Assembly: GCA_051001975.1 (NCBI GenBank)
Contig: JBPCMU010000020.1
Location: forward strand, 1-64,000
DNA from: DATAEG01 sp051001975
GTDB lineage: Bacteria > Actinomycetota > Actinomycetes > Mycobacteriales > Jatrophihabitantaceae
Length of the DNA: 64,000 bases
Reading direction: 5' to 3'
A model generated the notes under the pieces. That model was not told the origin of the DNA, ran no database searches, and was given only the letters and a program-made list of their open reading frames with translations. Below are positions 8,485 to 16,862 of the stretch, piece by piece. Within the stretch, counting starts at the first letter, position 1. Each line of letters starts with the position of its first letter. The position numbers and the translations under genes were made by a program.

Positions 8485-9102
8485 CTAGAGCCAGCCGCGC
8501 TCGTCGGCGACCCGGACGGCTTCGACCCGATTGCGCACGCCGGTCTTGGCGATGGCAGCGGACAGGTAGTTGCGCACCGTGCCTTCGGAGAGAAACAGCT
8601 TGCCGGCGATGTCGGCCACCGTGGAGCCGCCGCGAGCGGCCACCAGTACGTCGCGCTCCCGACCGGTGAGCGGCGACGCGCCACCGGCCAACGTCGCCGC
8701 GGCGAGGGCGGGGTCGACGACTCGTTCGCCGGCCGCGACCCGGCGCACCGCATCGGCAAGTTGCTCGGCCGGCGCGTCCTTCACGACGAAGCCGAGCGCG
8801 CCGGACTCCATTGCCCGACGCAGGTACCCGGGCCGGCCGAACGTGGTCAGGATCAGCACCCGGCAGGACGGCACCTCATGATTGAGCGCGGCCGCGGCGG
8901 CCAATCCGTCGAGCCCGGGCATCTCGATGTCCAACAGTGCGACGTTGGGCTTGTGCTCACGGGCCGCCGCGACGACCTCGTCGCCGCGGCCGACCTGGGC
9001 GACGACCTCGAACTCCTCGTCGAGTTCCAGCAGTGCGGCCAGCGCGGAACGCACCAGTTGCTGGTCGTCGGCGAGCAGCAACCGGATCCGCGGTGCGGTC
9101 AC
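8485..9102 (-). CDS. NarL/LuxR-family response regulator
   Basis: A 205-residue regulator. The receiver domain (residues ~5-120) has the acidic pair DD at 12-13, the phospho-acceptor Asp58 in ALLDIEMPGLDG, Thr in LILTTFG and Lys108 in GFVVKDAP. The C-terminal LuxR helix-turn-helix (~140-200) reads LTGRERDVLVAARGGSTVAD, then LFLSEGTVRNYLSAAIAKTG. The start is the GTG whose bases overlap the kinase stop (GTGA), so kinase and regulator are translationally coupled. Partner: the DesK-like kinase upstream. Likely target: the adjacent ABC exporter operon, by the usual logic of such modules. Convergent with the GH172 remnant, with an 11-base gap. Confidence 0.93.
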   Translation of the reverse strand: MTAPRIRLLLADDQQLVRSALAALLELDEEFEVVAQVGRGDEVVAAAREHKPNVALLDIEMPGLDGLAAAAALNHEVPSCRVLILTTFGRPGYLRRAMESGALGFVVKDAPAEQLADAVRRVAAGERVVDPALAAATLAGGASPLTGRERDVLVAARGGSTVADIAGKLFLSEGTVRNYLSAAIAKTGVRNRVEAVRVADERGWL

Positions 9103-10358
9103 GAACCGGTCCGCTGCGGTTCCGGCTCGGCTGCCGGGACATCGCTCGCGGGTCGGTGAACGTCGGTACCGGGCAGGTCGACGCGCAGCTTCCATCCGCG
9201 GCCCATCGTCCCGACCGCACCGCCGCACACTGTGCCGCCGGCCGCCTCGACCCGCTCACGCAGCCCGCTGAGACCGCTGCCGGCCATGCCGCCGCCGCCC
9301 TGTCCGTCGTCGCGGATCTCCAGCCAGTTACGGCCGACCGAGATCGTGCACGTCGCGCCGCGGGAGTGCCGCACCACATTGGTGACGCCCTCGCGGACCA
9401 CCCACCCGAACAGTTCCTCGTAGTTCGGGTCGATGTTGTCGACGGCCTTGGGCAGGTCGGCGAGGAAACCGGCCGCGCGCAACACCTGCCGGCCGGTGGC
9501 CAACTCGCCGCTCAACGTGACGTCGCGGTAGCCGGCCACCGCGGCACGTACTTCGCTCAGAGTTCGGCGGCTGAGCGCTTCGACCTCGGAGATCTCGACG
9601 GCCGCCTTTGCGGGGTCGCGGTCGGCCAGCCGGTGGGCCAACGCGGACTTCACTGTGATGGTGGTCAGTGAGTGACCGAGCAGGTCGTGCAGGTCTCGGG
9701 CAATCCGAGAGCGCTCGTTCTCCGCGGCGAGGCGGGCCACCTCGGTCCGCGCCGCGGTGAGTTCCCGGTTCGACTTCATGATCGCGAAGAACCCGTACAT
9801 GGCGACGGCGACCAGCGGCAGCGTGATCGCCATGCTGTAGTCCGGCTTCGCGTGCCACGGCTCGATCAGTGCTGGCGCAGCGACCGACAACACCGTCAAC
9901 GCTGCGACCACGAGCATGCCGTACTTGCGGAACGCCGCGACGCTGATCACCGAGACGTAGACGAGCATTGCGAATGCGTCCTCGTGGGCGAAGATCGCCT
10001 CGAGGCAGGTGATCCCGATCAGCGCCCCGTAACTGGCCCAGAACCACTTGTTCAGGATCCAGCCGTTGCCCAGCGCGAGGAGATAGCAGCCCGCGAAGAT
10101 CACAACGAGCGCAAAGCCGATGATCTTTGCTACGCCGTCAGAGTGCTTGTCGACGCCGCTGACCGTCTGGCCCAGGTAGATCAACCAGATGCCCGGGAAG
10201 AGCCAGTCCTTCCATCCTTTGGACATCATCCGGTTCTTGTGCAGCGCCGCTGATGCCGAATCGAGCGAGGACGGCGACTGGTCCGCATCGAACGAGCCCG
10301 AACCGAACGCGAACGGGTCGGTCGCGTCGGCGAGGTCGTGCGGGCGTGGGCTGGTCAT
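9099..10358 (-). CDS. Sensor histidine kinase, DesK/LiaS type (HisKA_3)
   Basis: A 419-residue membrane kinase. After a soluble N-terminal ~48 residues come five or six hydrophobic segments between ~51 and 193, then a short coiled region (ELTAARTEVARLAAENERS). The HisKA_3 dimerisation box RIARDLHDLLGHSLTTI has the phospho-acceptor His224, and a HATPase_c domain follows (WVVREGVTNVVRHS N-box, EIRDDGQGGGG G1 box, GSGLSGLRERVEAAGG). The start is the ATG at 10358. A much longer open frame extends upstream but runs antisense-frame through the transporter genes and is not real. Such kinases with few extracytoplasmic residues sense membrane state or antibiotic stress. Confidence 0.92.
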   Translation of the reverse strand: MTSPRPHDLADATDPFAFGSGSFDADQSPSSLDSASAALHKNRMMSKGWKDWLFPGIWLIYLGQTVSGVDKHSDGVAKIIGFALVVIFAGCYLLALGNGWILNKWFWASYGALIGITCLEAIFAHEDAFAMLVYVSVISVAAFRKYGMLVVAALTVLSVAAPALIEPWHAKPDYSMAITLPLVAVAMYGFFAIMKSNRELTAARTEVARLAAENERSRIARDLHDLLGHSLTTITVKSALAHRLADRDPAKAAVEISEVEALSRRTLSEVRAAVAGYRDVTLSGELATGRQVLRAAGFLADLPKAVDNIDPNYEELFGWVVREGVTNVVRHSRGATCTISVGRNWLEIRDDGQGGGGMAGSGLSGLRERVEAAGGTVCGGAVGTMGRGWKLRVDLPGTDVHRPASDVPAAEPEPQRTGS

Positions 10359-10381
10359 GTCAGGTCTCAGGCTATCGCCGG

Positions 10382-11110
10382 TCAGCCGCGCTGTCCGTCG
10401 CGCCGGTAGGCCCAGATGGCGCCGTAGATCAGCAACACCGACCAGCCGGCCACGATGGCCCAGCCCTTGCCGCTCCACGCGTGGGCGCCAGTGGCGACAT
10501 GCCCGGCCTGCACGATCCAGTACGAGGGGACGAACTGGGAGATCTTGTTGAGCGTCGAGCCCGGATTGCCCAGTGGTCCGAACGCGCCGCCGAAGATCGA
10601 CAGGAACGAGATGCCACCACCCATGATCGGGCCCATCGTGTCGCTCTTGATGAGGTGCCCGAGCAGGATGCCGAGCGCGGCGAACGGGATGAGCCCGACC
10701 AGCACCAGACCGACCAGCTCGAACCAACGCTGTACCGGCATGGAGACGCCCAGGATGATGCCGGCGACGATCATCAACACGATCGTGATGGCCGCCATCA
10801 GGTAGCTGGTCAGCACCTTCGCGCGGAGGTAGGCGCGCGGAGTCAGCGGGGAGAGGCGCAGCTGACGGATCCAGCCCTGCTCGCGTTCGAAGGCGATGCG
10901 GGCGCCGCCGCCGATCACCGCGCCCATCGTGCCGAAGGCCATCATCCCGGCCATGTAGTAGGTCGGGAACGGCAGGCCGACGATCTTCTCGTTCTTGTTG
11001 CTGCCGGCGATGAAGAAGAACAACGCCACCGGGAAGATCAGCGAGAAGATGAAGTTCTGTTTGTTGCGCAGTAGCCGCAGGATCTCGTACTTGACGTAGG
11101 TCGTGTTCAT
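10382..11110 (-). CDS. ABC-2 type transporter permease
   Basis: A 242-residue integral membrane protein with about six hydrophobic segments, starting MNTTYVKYEILRLLRNKQNF, which is the amphipathic lead typical of ABC-2 permeases of the daunorubicin/bacitracin exporter group. The internal GREQG-like loop before segment 3 (EREQGWIRQLRLSPLTPRAY) is the conserved coupling region of the family. Its ATG overlaps the stop of the ATPase gene (ATGA). Together with that ATPase it would form a dimeric efflux or lipid/peptide exporter. Substrate unknown. A 23-base gap leads to the kinase gene, so all four genes are probably one transcript. Confidence 0.92.
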   Translation of the reverse strand: MNTTYVKYEILRLLRNKQNFIFSLIFPVALFFFIAGSNKNEKIVGLPFPTYYMAGMMAFGTMGAVIGGGARIAFEREQGWIRQLRLSPLTPRAYLRAKVLTSYLMAAITIVLMIVAGIILGVSMPVQRWFELVGLVLVGLIPFAALGILLGHLIKSDTMGPIMGGGISFLSIFGGAFGPLGNPGSTLNKISQFVPSYWIVQAGHVATGAHAWSGKGWAIVAGWSVLLIYGAIWAYRRDGQRG

Positions 11111-12057
11111 CGGACCTCCTCCACGGCGTCGTCGGTGTCGGCGTCATCGCCGGTGAGGGCGAGGAAGGCTTCTTCCAGCCCTGCGCCGCGCACTTCGATG
11201 TCGCGGGCGTCGGGATAGTTCTGCAGCATCGCGCGCAGTGCGGCATCGGAATCGGTGCAGCGCAGCACGATCGCCTCGCCACGCTCATCGACTGAGGTGA
11301 CTCCCGGTAGCCGGCCGAGCTCATCGGCGGCGACATCGGGCAGTGTCGCTCGGATGGTGCGCAGGCCAACCGTCGCCTTGATCTCGGTGGTCGGGCCGTC
11401 GGCGACGATCTTGCCGCGCGCCATGAGCACGATGCGGTCGGCGTAGGCGTCGGCCTCGTCCAGGTAGTGCGTCGCGAAGATGACGGTCTTGCCCGACGAG
11501 GCGACTTGGCGCATGAAGTTCCAGAAATCGCGGCGGCCCTCGACGTCCATGGCCACGGTGGGCTCGTCCAGTACGAGCAGGTCCGGGTTGGATACCAGCG
11601 CGAGTGCCGCGCGGACGCGTTGGGTCTGCCCGCCGGAGAGCTTGTCGGTTCGCTGCTTGGCGATCGAGGCGATGCCGGTCACGTGCATGACCTCGTCAAC
11701 GGACAGTGGCTTCGGGTAGAGCGAGGCCATCGTGGTGATGAGTTCGGTCACCGTCATGAAGCGGATCAGCCCGCCGGTCTGCAGCATGGCGCCGATCGCG
11801 CCGGCCTTGATCGCCTCAGCCGGCGGCAGTCCGAACAACCGCACATCACCACTGTCCGGAGGCAGCAGCCCGAGCAGCATGTCGATCGTCGTCGACTTGC
11901 CGGCACCGTTGGGGCCGAGCAGCGCGACGGTCTCGCCGGGAGCGATGTCCAGGTCGACACCGCGCACCGCGCGTACCGGGCCGCCGGGGCTGGCGAAGGT
12001 CTTTGTCAGGCCGGTCAGTTGGATGCCGGACGTCAGGGGAGCACCAGATCTCGTCAT
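11107..12057 (-). CDS. ABC transporter ATP-binding protein
   Basis: A 316-residue ATPase. Walker A GPNGAGKST is at residues 48-56, the signature LSGGQTQRVR and Walker B LLVLDEPTVAMD follow, then the H-loop (FATHYLDEA). The C-terminal ~90 residues form the regulatory extension common in DrrA-type drug exporter ATPases. The start is placed at the ATG at 12057, giving MTRSGAPLTSGIQL; a longer frame to 12123 adds 22 residues of low-quality sequence. First gene of the leftward exporter-kinase-regulator operon; the 83-base gap to the next gene must hold the promoter. Confidence 0.93.
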   Translation of the reverse strand: MTRSGAPLTSGIQLTGLTKTFASPGGPVRAVRGVDLDIAPGETVALLGPNGAGKSTTIDMLLGLLPPDSGDVRLFGLPPAEAIKAGAIGAMLQTGGLIRFMTVTELITTMASLYPKPLSVDEVMHVTGIASIAKQRTDKLSGGQTQRVRAALALVSNPDLLVLDEPTVAMDVEGRRDFWNFMRQVASSGKTVIFATHYLDEADAYADRIVLMARGKIVADGPTTEIKATVGLRTIRATLPDVAADELGRLPGVTSVDERGEAIVLRCTDSDAALRAMLQNYPDARDIEVRGAGLEEAFLALTGDDADTDDAVEEVR

Positions 12058-12140
12058 GACACCGACTGTGCCTGACGGCTGAGTTCGCCGGCAGTCCCGC
12101 ACCGCAGGGAAGCGCGGTGACATTCGTCAGCCGGACGCGC

Positions 12141-13085
12141 TCAGTCCCGCGCTGCCCAATCAATGAGTCGCTTGCTGATGTCGGCTGGTGCTTCCTCTTG
12201 CGGGAAGTGGCCGACGTTCTCCAGCACGTGCCACTCGTACTCAGCGCCGACGTACTTGTCCGATCCAGCGGCCGTGCTCAGCAGCGTGCAGCCATCGGAG
12301 GCGCCGTGCAGCTGCAGCACCGGTCGGGTGACCAGTGGCCGCGATCCGGAAGCCGCGCGCCGACCGTCCGGGCGTGGCAGCGAGCGCACCACCCAGCGGA
12401 AGAATTCCAGCGAGCAGTGCGCCGACGGGTGGATGCGCATCGCCTCGGCATACCGGAGCACCGCGGCTTCGTAGTCGTCGGTGTGCTGCCAGCGGGTGCC
12501 GGTCCACCGATGCAGCAGCGAGCGCAGGTACTCGGGGTCGCGGGTCAGCCGGCGTTCAGGAACCCGCGGCAACTGGAACAACCCGAGCGCGTACCCCGAC
12601 GCCCGGCCCTGCCCGCGCGGATCGGTGAGCACCGCCTGCCGGATACGCAGCGGATGCGGAGCGCCCAGCACTGCGATCCGGCGCACCACGTCCGGGTCGT
12701 GCACCGCCACCGACCAGGCGATCATCCCGCCGAGGTCGTTGCCGACCAGCATCGCGTCGCGCTCGCCGAGGGAGGTGATCAGCCCGGCGATGTCAGCGGA
12801 GAGGGTGGGCAGGTCGTACCCGCGAGGTGGCTTGTCGCTTGCGCCGTAGCCACGCAAATCGACCGCTACGGCGCGGTATCCGGCCGCGGCCAGGTCGGTC
12901 AGCTGCTGGCGCCACGTCCACCAGAACTGCGGGAAACCGTGCAGCAGAAGGACCATCGGCCCGGAACCGATCTCCGCGACGTGCAGCGCCAACCCGTTCG
13001 CGCGCACCGTGCGATGGCGCCAGGGACCGTCGACCAGCACGACCGACTCGTCCGGCTGGGGTCGCTGCGGGTGACGGGAAGGCAT
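12141..13085 (-). CDS. Alpha/beta hydrolase, epoxide hydrolase-like
   Basis: A 314-residue hydrolase. The oxyanion-hole motif HGFPQFWWTW begins at residue 49. The nucleophile elbow is VGNDLGGM with Asp117 in place of Ser, which is the hallmark of epoxide hydrolases and haloalkane dehalogenases. The catalytic His is His293 in ENVGHFPQEE. The HGxP motif plus Asp favours epoxide hydrolase. In mycobacteria the equivalent position next to the holin-like gene and acs holds ephE, so this may be its ortholog (recalled synteny). The start is the ATG at 13085; the longer upstream frame overlaps the next gene. Confidence 0.85.
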   Translation of the reverse strand: MPSRHPQRPQPDESVVLVDGPWRHRTVRANGLALHVAEIGSGPMVLLLHGFPQFWWTWRQQLTDLAAAGYRAVAVDLRGYGASDKPPRGYDLPTLSADIAGLITSLGERDAMLVGNDLGGMIAWSVAVHDPDVVRRIAVLGAPHPLRIRQAVLTDPRGQGRASGYALGLFQLPRVPERRLTRDPEYLRSLLHRWTGTRWQHTDDYEAAVLRYAEAMRIHPSAHCSLEFFRWVVRSLPRPDGRRAASGSRPLVTRPVLQLHGASDGCTLLSTAAGSDKYVGAEYEWHVLENVGHFPQEEAPADISKRLIDWAARD

Positions 13086-13114
13086 GGTTGGTCCGACGGG
13101 AGTGACCGCAGGGC

Positions 13115-13537
13115 TCAGGCGGTGTGTTTGCTGGGATGTTTGAGGACGTCTGCGGTGTCCTTGGCGTTCGAGATGGTCTTCTTCGGGCTCTTCACGCGCT
13201 TGATCTTGCGCACCCCGATGAACACCAGCACCGCGGCCATCAGCACCAGGAAGCCGAAGACGATCAGGTAGGACAGCCACCGCCAGAGCCCGATGCTGAC
13301 CAGGCCCTCGGCGAGTGCGATCAGGCCGAACGTCAGCGAGAACACCAGCAGAACGGCGGCGCCCAGGAACATCCCGATGCCGGTGCCGGCGTTCTTCACC
13401 GACGAGCCGACCTCGGACTTCGCCAGCGCAATCTCACCGCGGATGATCGTCGACAGGTGCTTCGACGCATCGCTGGCCAACGACCCGATCGTCGGCTCGG
13501 CCGGGGTGACGATCGGGGATGGCTGCGTCGTGGTCAC
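13115..13537 (-). CDS. Phage holin superfamily III-like membrane protein (Act_hol / DUF1469 type)
   Basis: A 140-residue membrane protein. After ~45 residues with an amphipathic helix (SKHLSTIIRGEIALAKSEVG), two long hydrophobic hairpin segments lie at about residues 52-80 and 88-112, followed by a basic tail (IGVRKIKRVKSPKKT). This is the actinobacterial holin-X family (PF07332). Despite the name it is a chromosomal gene usually found next to epoxide hydrolase and acetyl-CoA synthetase, with unknown function and no phage context. A 29-base gap to the hydrolase suggests co-transcription. Confidence 0.85.
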   Translation of the reverse strand: MTTTQPSPIVTPAEPTIGSLASDASKHLSTIIRGEIALAKSEVGSSVKNAGTGIGMFLGAAVLLVFSLTFGLIALAEGLVSIGLWRWLSYLIVFGFLVLMAAVLVFIGVRKIKRVKSPKKTISNAKDTADVLKHPSKHTA

Positions 13538-13578
13538 AGCTGAATCATTGCATCACCGGCCGATGGACCGAAACCGAA

Positions 13579-13626
13579 CGGTTTTGGCCGCCCGCCGTCA
13601 TATAGAGAGCTGGGTGGCCAAAACCG
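13579..13626. repeat. 48-bp palindromic element, copy 1
   Basis: Imperfect palindrome with 15-base arms: CGGTTTTGGCCGCCC on the left and GGGTGGCCAAAACCG on the right, one G/T wobble, around an 18-base centre (GCCGTCATATAGAGAGCT). Copy 2 at 13959-14006 is the same element in opposite orientation, 42 of 48 positions identical by my alignment. It lies 42 bases upstream of the holin-like gene start and touches the 5' edge of the DUF559 remnant. Confidence 0.8.
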
Positions 13627-13636
13627 CTGGACGGCG

Positions 13637-13987
13637 GTGCTCGGCGGCAATGCCGTGCTCTCCTACCCATCGGCCGGGGTGGTGGGTAACCGTGAACTGG
13701 TGAGGTTGCCGCGCGATCTCCGGCCCGGCGCGGAGGCCGAATCGGAGCGGCTGCTGCAGCGGCTGCTGGACCGCGCCGGTATTCGCGGTTGGACGGGCAA
13801 CCTGGCGGTGGTGGTCGAAGGCCGCCGGTTCCGGTTGGACATCGGCTTCCCGGACCAGCGCGTCGCCGTCGAGGTGGACGGCTGGGTCTTTCACCGCACG
13901 AAGGAGCGCCGAGATGCGGATACTCGGCGAGACAACCTGCTGGTCGCGATGATCCGCCCGGTTTTGGCCGCCCAGCTCGCCATTTGA
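13637..13987 (+). pseudogene. Remnant of AbiEi-like / DUF559 (Vsr-fold) endonuclease-domain protein
   Basis: A 116-residue open frame from GTG. Its first ~15 residues (GGNAVLSYPSAG, with WTAV just upstream in frame) resemble the N-terminal region of the large actinobacterial AbiEi/DUF559 proteins. It then jumps straight to the C-terminal nuclease-like domain: EAESERLLQRLLDRAGIRGW, FRLDIGFPDQRVAVEVDGW (Asp/Glu strand), FHRTKERRDADTRRDNLL. The usual end (GWxVLRFTW) is missing: the last residues (PVLAAQLAI) are encoded by the left arm of repeat copy 2. About 100-150 residues of the middle are also absent. It therefore looks like an internally deleted gene whose two ends were replaced by the flanking palindromic elements. 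Confidence 0.7.
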
Positions 13988-14006
13988 CGGCGAGCGGCTA
14001 AAACCG
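13959..14006. repeat. 48-bp palindromic element, copy 2 (inverted)
   Basis: Opposite-orientation copy of the element at 13579-13626. Outer arms are CGGTTTTGGCC / GGCTAAAACCG. A perfect 7-bp inner stem (GCTCGCC / GGCGAGC) is formed on the minus strand around a GTCAAAT loop, which copy 1 has lost. The element abuts the acs stop codon exactly and supplies the last codons of the DUF559 remnant. It could act as the acs terminator. Confidence 0.8.
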
Positions 14007-15971
14007 TTACTCGTCGTTGGAGCTGGGCAGCTTCTGGCTGATCAGATCCATCACGGTGGAGTCCGCCAGCGTGGTGACGTCGCCGATCTGCCGGTTCTCG
14101 GCAACGTCGCGCAGCAGCCGCCGCATGATCTTGCCGGACCGGGTCTTGGGTAGCTCGGGCACGACCATGATCTGTCGCGGCTTCGCGATCGGGCCGATCT
14201 CGGTGGCGACGTGATTGCGCAGCGTCTGGACCAGCTCCTTGCCCTCCGCCTCCTCCTTCGGAACCCCACCGCGCAGGATCACGAACGCGACGATGCCCTG
14301 GCCGGTGGTGGGATCGGTCGCGCCGACCACCGCCGCCTCCGCCACCGACGGGTGCGACACCAGGGCCGATTCGACCTCGGTGGTGGAGATGCGGTGGCCC
14401 GACACGTTCATCACGTCATCGACGCGGCCGAGCAGCCAGAGGTCGCCGTCCTCGTCCTTCTTGGCGCCGTCGCCGGCGAAGTAGTACCCCTGCTCGGCGA
14501 AGCGCGACCAGTAGGTGTCCCGGTAGCGCTCCTCGTCGCCCCAGATGCCGCGCAGCATCGCCGGCCACGGCTCGGTCAGCACCAGTAGGCCGCCACCGCC
14601 GTTGGGTACCGGGTTGCCCGCGTTGTCGACCACGTCGGCGCCGACGCCGGGCAGCGCCTTCATCGCCGAACCGGGCTTGGTCGCTGTGACGCCGGGCAGC
14701 GGCGCGATCATCAGCGCACCGGTCTCGGTCTGCCACCAGGTGTCGGCGATCGGACAGTTGTCGTGGCCGATGTTCTTGCGATACCACATCCAAGCCTCGG
14801 GATTGATCGGTTCGCCTACGCTGCCGAGCATCCGCAGCGAGGACAGGTCGTACTTCGCCGGGATGTCCTCGCCCCACTTCATGAACGTCCGGATGGTGGT
14901 CGGCGCGGTGTAGAGGATGGTGGTCTTGTACTTGTCGATCATCTCCCACCAGCGGCCCTCGTGCGGAGTGTTGGGCGTGCCCTCGTAGATGAACGACGTG
15001 GCTCGGTTGGCCAGTGGTCCGTAGACGATGTAGCTGTGCCCGGTCACCCAGCCGATGTCCGCACCGCACCACCAGATGTCCGTGTCCGGTTTGAGGTCGA
15101 ACACTGCGTGATGGGTGTACGCGACCTGCGTCAGGTAGCCGCCTGTGGTGTGCAGGATGCCCTTCGGCTTGCCAGTGGTACCCGAGGTATACATGACGTA
15201 CAGCGGGTGCTCGGCATCGAAGGCCTCGGCGGTGTGCTCGGTCGACTGCTTGCCGACGACGTCCTCCCACCACAGGTCGCGGGAGTCGTCCCAGTCGACC
15301 TCTTGGCCGGTGCGCTTGACGACAACGACGTTGCGCACGTCCGGGCACTTCTGCAGCGCCTCGTCCACGGCCGGCTTCAACGCCGCTGAGGCGCCGCGGC
15401 GGTAGCCGCCGTCGGAGGTGATGACGATGCGCGCGTCGCAGTCCAGGATGCGGTCGGAGAGCGCGGTGCTGGAGAAGCCGCCGAACACGACGGTGTGCGG
15501 CGCACCGAGGCGGGCACACGCCAGCATTGCGACGACCGTCTCCGGGATCATCGGCATGTAGATGGCGATGCGGTCGCCGGTCTGCACGCCGAGCTCGATC
15601 AGTGCATTGGCCGCCTTGCAGACCTCGTCCTTGAGCTGGCTGTAGGTGATCGTGCGAGTGTCGCCCGGCTCGCCTTCCCAGTGGTAGGCGACCTGGTCGC
15701 CGAAGCCACCGGTAACGTGCCGATCCACGCAATTGACGCTGGCATTGAGCTTGCCGCCGACGAACCACTTCGCGTACGGCGGCTGCCAGTCCAGCACCTC
15801 GCTCCACCGCGTTTCCCACTCCAGCCGGCCGGCCTGCTCGGCCCAGAACGCCAATCGGTCCTCGGCGGCCACGTCGTACACCTCGGCCTTGACGTTGGCT
15901 TCGCCGGCGAACTGCTCGGACGGCGGGAAGGTGCGGGTCTCGTGCAGCAGGTTCGACAGGTCTTCGGACAC
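14007..15971 (-). CDS. acs: Acetyl-CoA synthetase (acetate-CoA ligase)
   Basis: A 654-residue AMP-forming synthetase that activates acetate to acetyl-CoA through acetyl-AMP. Signatures: the P-loop YTSGTTGKPKGI, the adenylate motif DTWWQTETG, the hinge LLGRVDDVMNVSGHRIST, and the C-terminal SGKIMRRLLRD in which Lys614 is the catalytic lysine usually controlled by acetylation. I place the start at the GTG at 15971 because GGAGG stands six bases before it; an in-frame ATG at 15992 would put the Shine-Dalgarno inside the gene. Divergent from the Fic-like gene, with a ~126-base shared upstream region. The palindromic element directly after the stop may terminate it. Confidence 0.96.
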   Translation of the reverse strand: MSEDLSNLLHETRTFPPSEQFAGEANVKAEVYDVAAEDRLAFWAEQAGRLEWETRWSEVLDWQPPYAKWFVGGKLNASVNCVDRHVTGGFGDQVAYHWEGEPGDTRTITYSQLKDEVCKAANALIELGVQTGDRIAIYMPMIPETVVAMLACARLGAPHTVVFGGFSSTALSDRILDCDARIVITSDGGYRRGASAALKPAVDEALQKCPDVRNVVVVKRTGQEVDWDDSRDLWWEDVVGKQSTEHTAEAFDAEHPLYVMYTSGTTGKPKGILHTTGGYLTQVAYTHHAVFDLKPDTDIWWCGADIGWVTGHSYIVYGPLANRATSFIYEGTPNTPHEGRWWEMIDKYKTTILYTAPTTIRTFMKWGEDIPAKYDLSSLRMLGSVGEPINPEAWMWYRKNIGHDNCPIADTWWQTETGALMIAPLPGVTATKPGSAMKALPGVGADVVDNAGNPVPNGGGGLLVLTEPWPAMLRGIWGDEERYRDTYWSRFAEQGYYFAGDGAKKDEDGDLWLLGRVDDVMNVSGHRISTTEVESALVSHPSVAEAAVVGATDPTTGQGIVAFVILRGGVPKEEAEGKELVQTLRNHVATEIGPIAKPRQIMVVPELPKTRSGKIMRRLLRDVAENRQIGDVTTLADSTVMDLISQKLPSSNDE

Positions 15972-16097
15972 GACGGGCCTCCATGCGGTCAACTGATGCG
16001 AAACGGGTGCGTCTGAACGGCGTATCTACCCGACCGAAACGTACCGTGTGGACGCTGCACCACCGCTGCGGCCCGGTGGTCACTAGCGTTGCCCATC

Positions 16098-16862
16098 GTG
16101 CCCCCCGACACCTCACGGACCGTTCCTGCCGACCCGCTCGCGCCACTGGTCGCGCTGCCCGAGGTGGCCGACGCCGTGACGAGTGCCCGGGCCGCGGTCG
16201 ACGCATTGCTCACCCATCGTGTGCTGCGCCGGCGCTCTGCTGAGGTGTCCGCCGAGTCCGCACTGCGAGGTGCGTGGGCGGCGGCGCAGCTGGACGGGTC
16301 GCTGGTCTCTCTGGACGCGGTACGCGCCGGCGAGGTCGAGGACCCGAGGGTGCAGGGTGCGCTGCGGGTCTCGGCGGCGCTGGGCTCGCTGGCCGATACC
16401 TGGTCGCTCGCGCCGCGGCAGGTGCTGGCCCGGTTACACACGCTGGCCGCCGCGGATCTCGTTGCGTCATCGGAGCAGTTGGGCCGTCCGGGTGATCGCG
16501 TAGTCGCCGGACGACTGGACACTCTGGCCGAGACACTGGCCACCACGAGGGCGCCGGCCGTCGTCGTCGCTGCGGTGGTGGCGGGGGAGTTGCTGGCACT
16601 GGAGGCCTTCGCGCCGGCCACTCACATCGTCGCGGCCGCGGCGGTGCGCCTCACGCTCGTCGAGCGCGGGCTGGACCCCAAGTCGTTGGTCATCCCCGAG
16701 GTGGGCTCGCTGGAGTTGCGCGCGGAGCAGGCAGACCGGCTCGCGCAGTATCGGACCGGGACTTCCGGCGGAGTGGCCGGCTGGGTGGCGCACGTGGCCA
16801 GCACGATCGCGCTCGGGGCGCGGGAGACGACGGCAGTGTGCGAAGCGTTGCTGCGCGGTTGA
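16098..16862 (+). CDS. Fic-like protein lacking the catalytic motif
   Basis: A ~254-residue all-helical protein. LRGAWAAAQLDGSLVSLDAVR resembles the Fic N-terminal region (S-x-I-E-G type inhibitory helix). EAFAPATHIVAAAAVRLTLVERGLDPKSLVIPE aligns with the position of the Fic core HPFxxGNGRxxR...L, but the His, the Asn-Gly-Arg and the anion-binding loop are all replaced. Proteins of this kind occur between acs and the tad cluster in actinomycetes and are often annotated only as oxidoreductase or hypothetical. AMP-transferase activity is therefore not expected. GTG at 16098 is preferred to the TTG at 16089. The Fic relation is inference from pattern; the gene itself is sure. Confidence 0.65.
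   Translation: MPPDTSRTVPADPLAPLVALPEVADAVTSARAAVDALLTHRVLRRRSAEVSAESALRGAWAAAQLDGSLVSLDAVRAGEVEDPRVQGALRVSAALGSLADTWSLAPRQVLARLHTLAAADLVASSEQLGRPGDRVVAGRLDTLAETLATTRAPAVVVAAVVAGELLALEAFAPATHIVAAAAVRLTLVERGLDPKSLVIPEVGSLELRAEQADRLAQYRTGTSGGVAGWVAHVASTIALGARETTAVCEALLRG

Noticed and set aside
9099..11369. 756-residue version of the histidine kinase
   Set aside because: The upstream 337 residues are frame-shifted translations of the permease and ATPase genes; the kinase start at 10358 gives a normal protein.
13115..13537. Prophage, because of the holin-like gene
   Set aside because: No other phage gene is nearby, and this holin-like family is a standard chromosomal neighbour of acs in actinobacteria.
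14416..16206. 596-residue same-strand frame-shifted frame over acs
   Set aside because: Arg-rich out-of-frame translation of acs; no family features.
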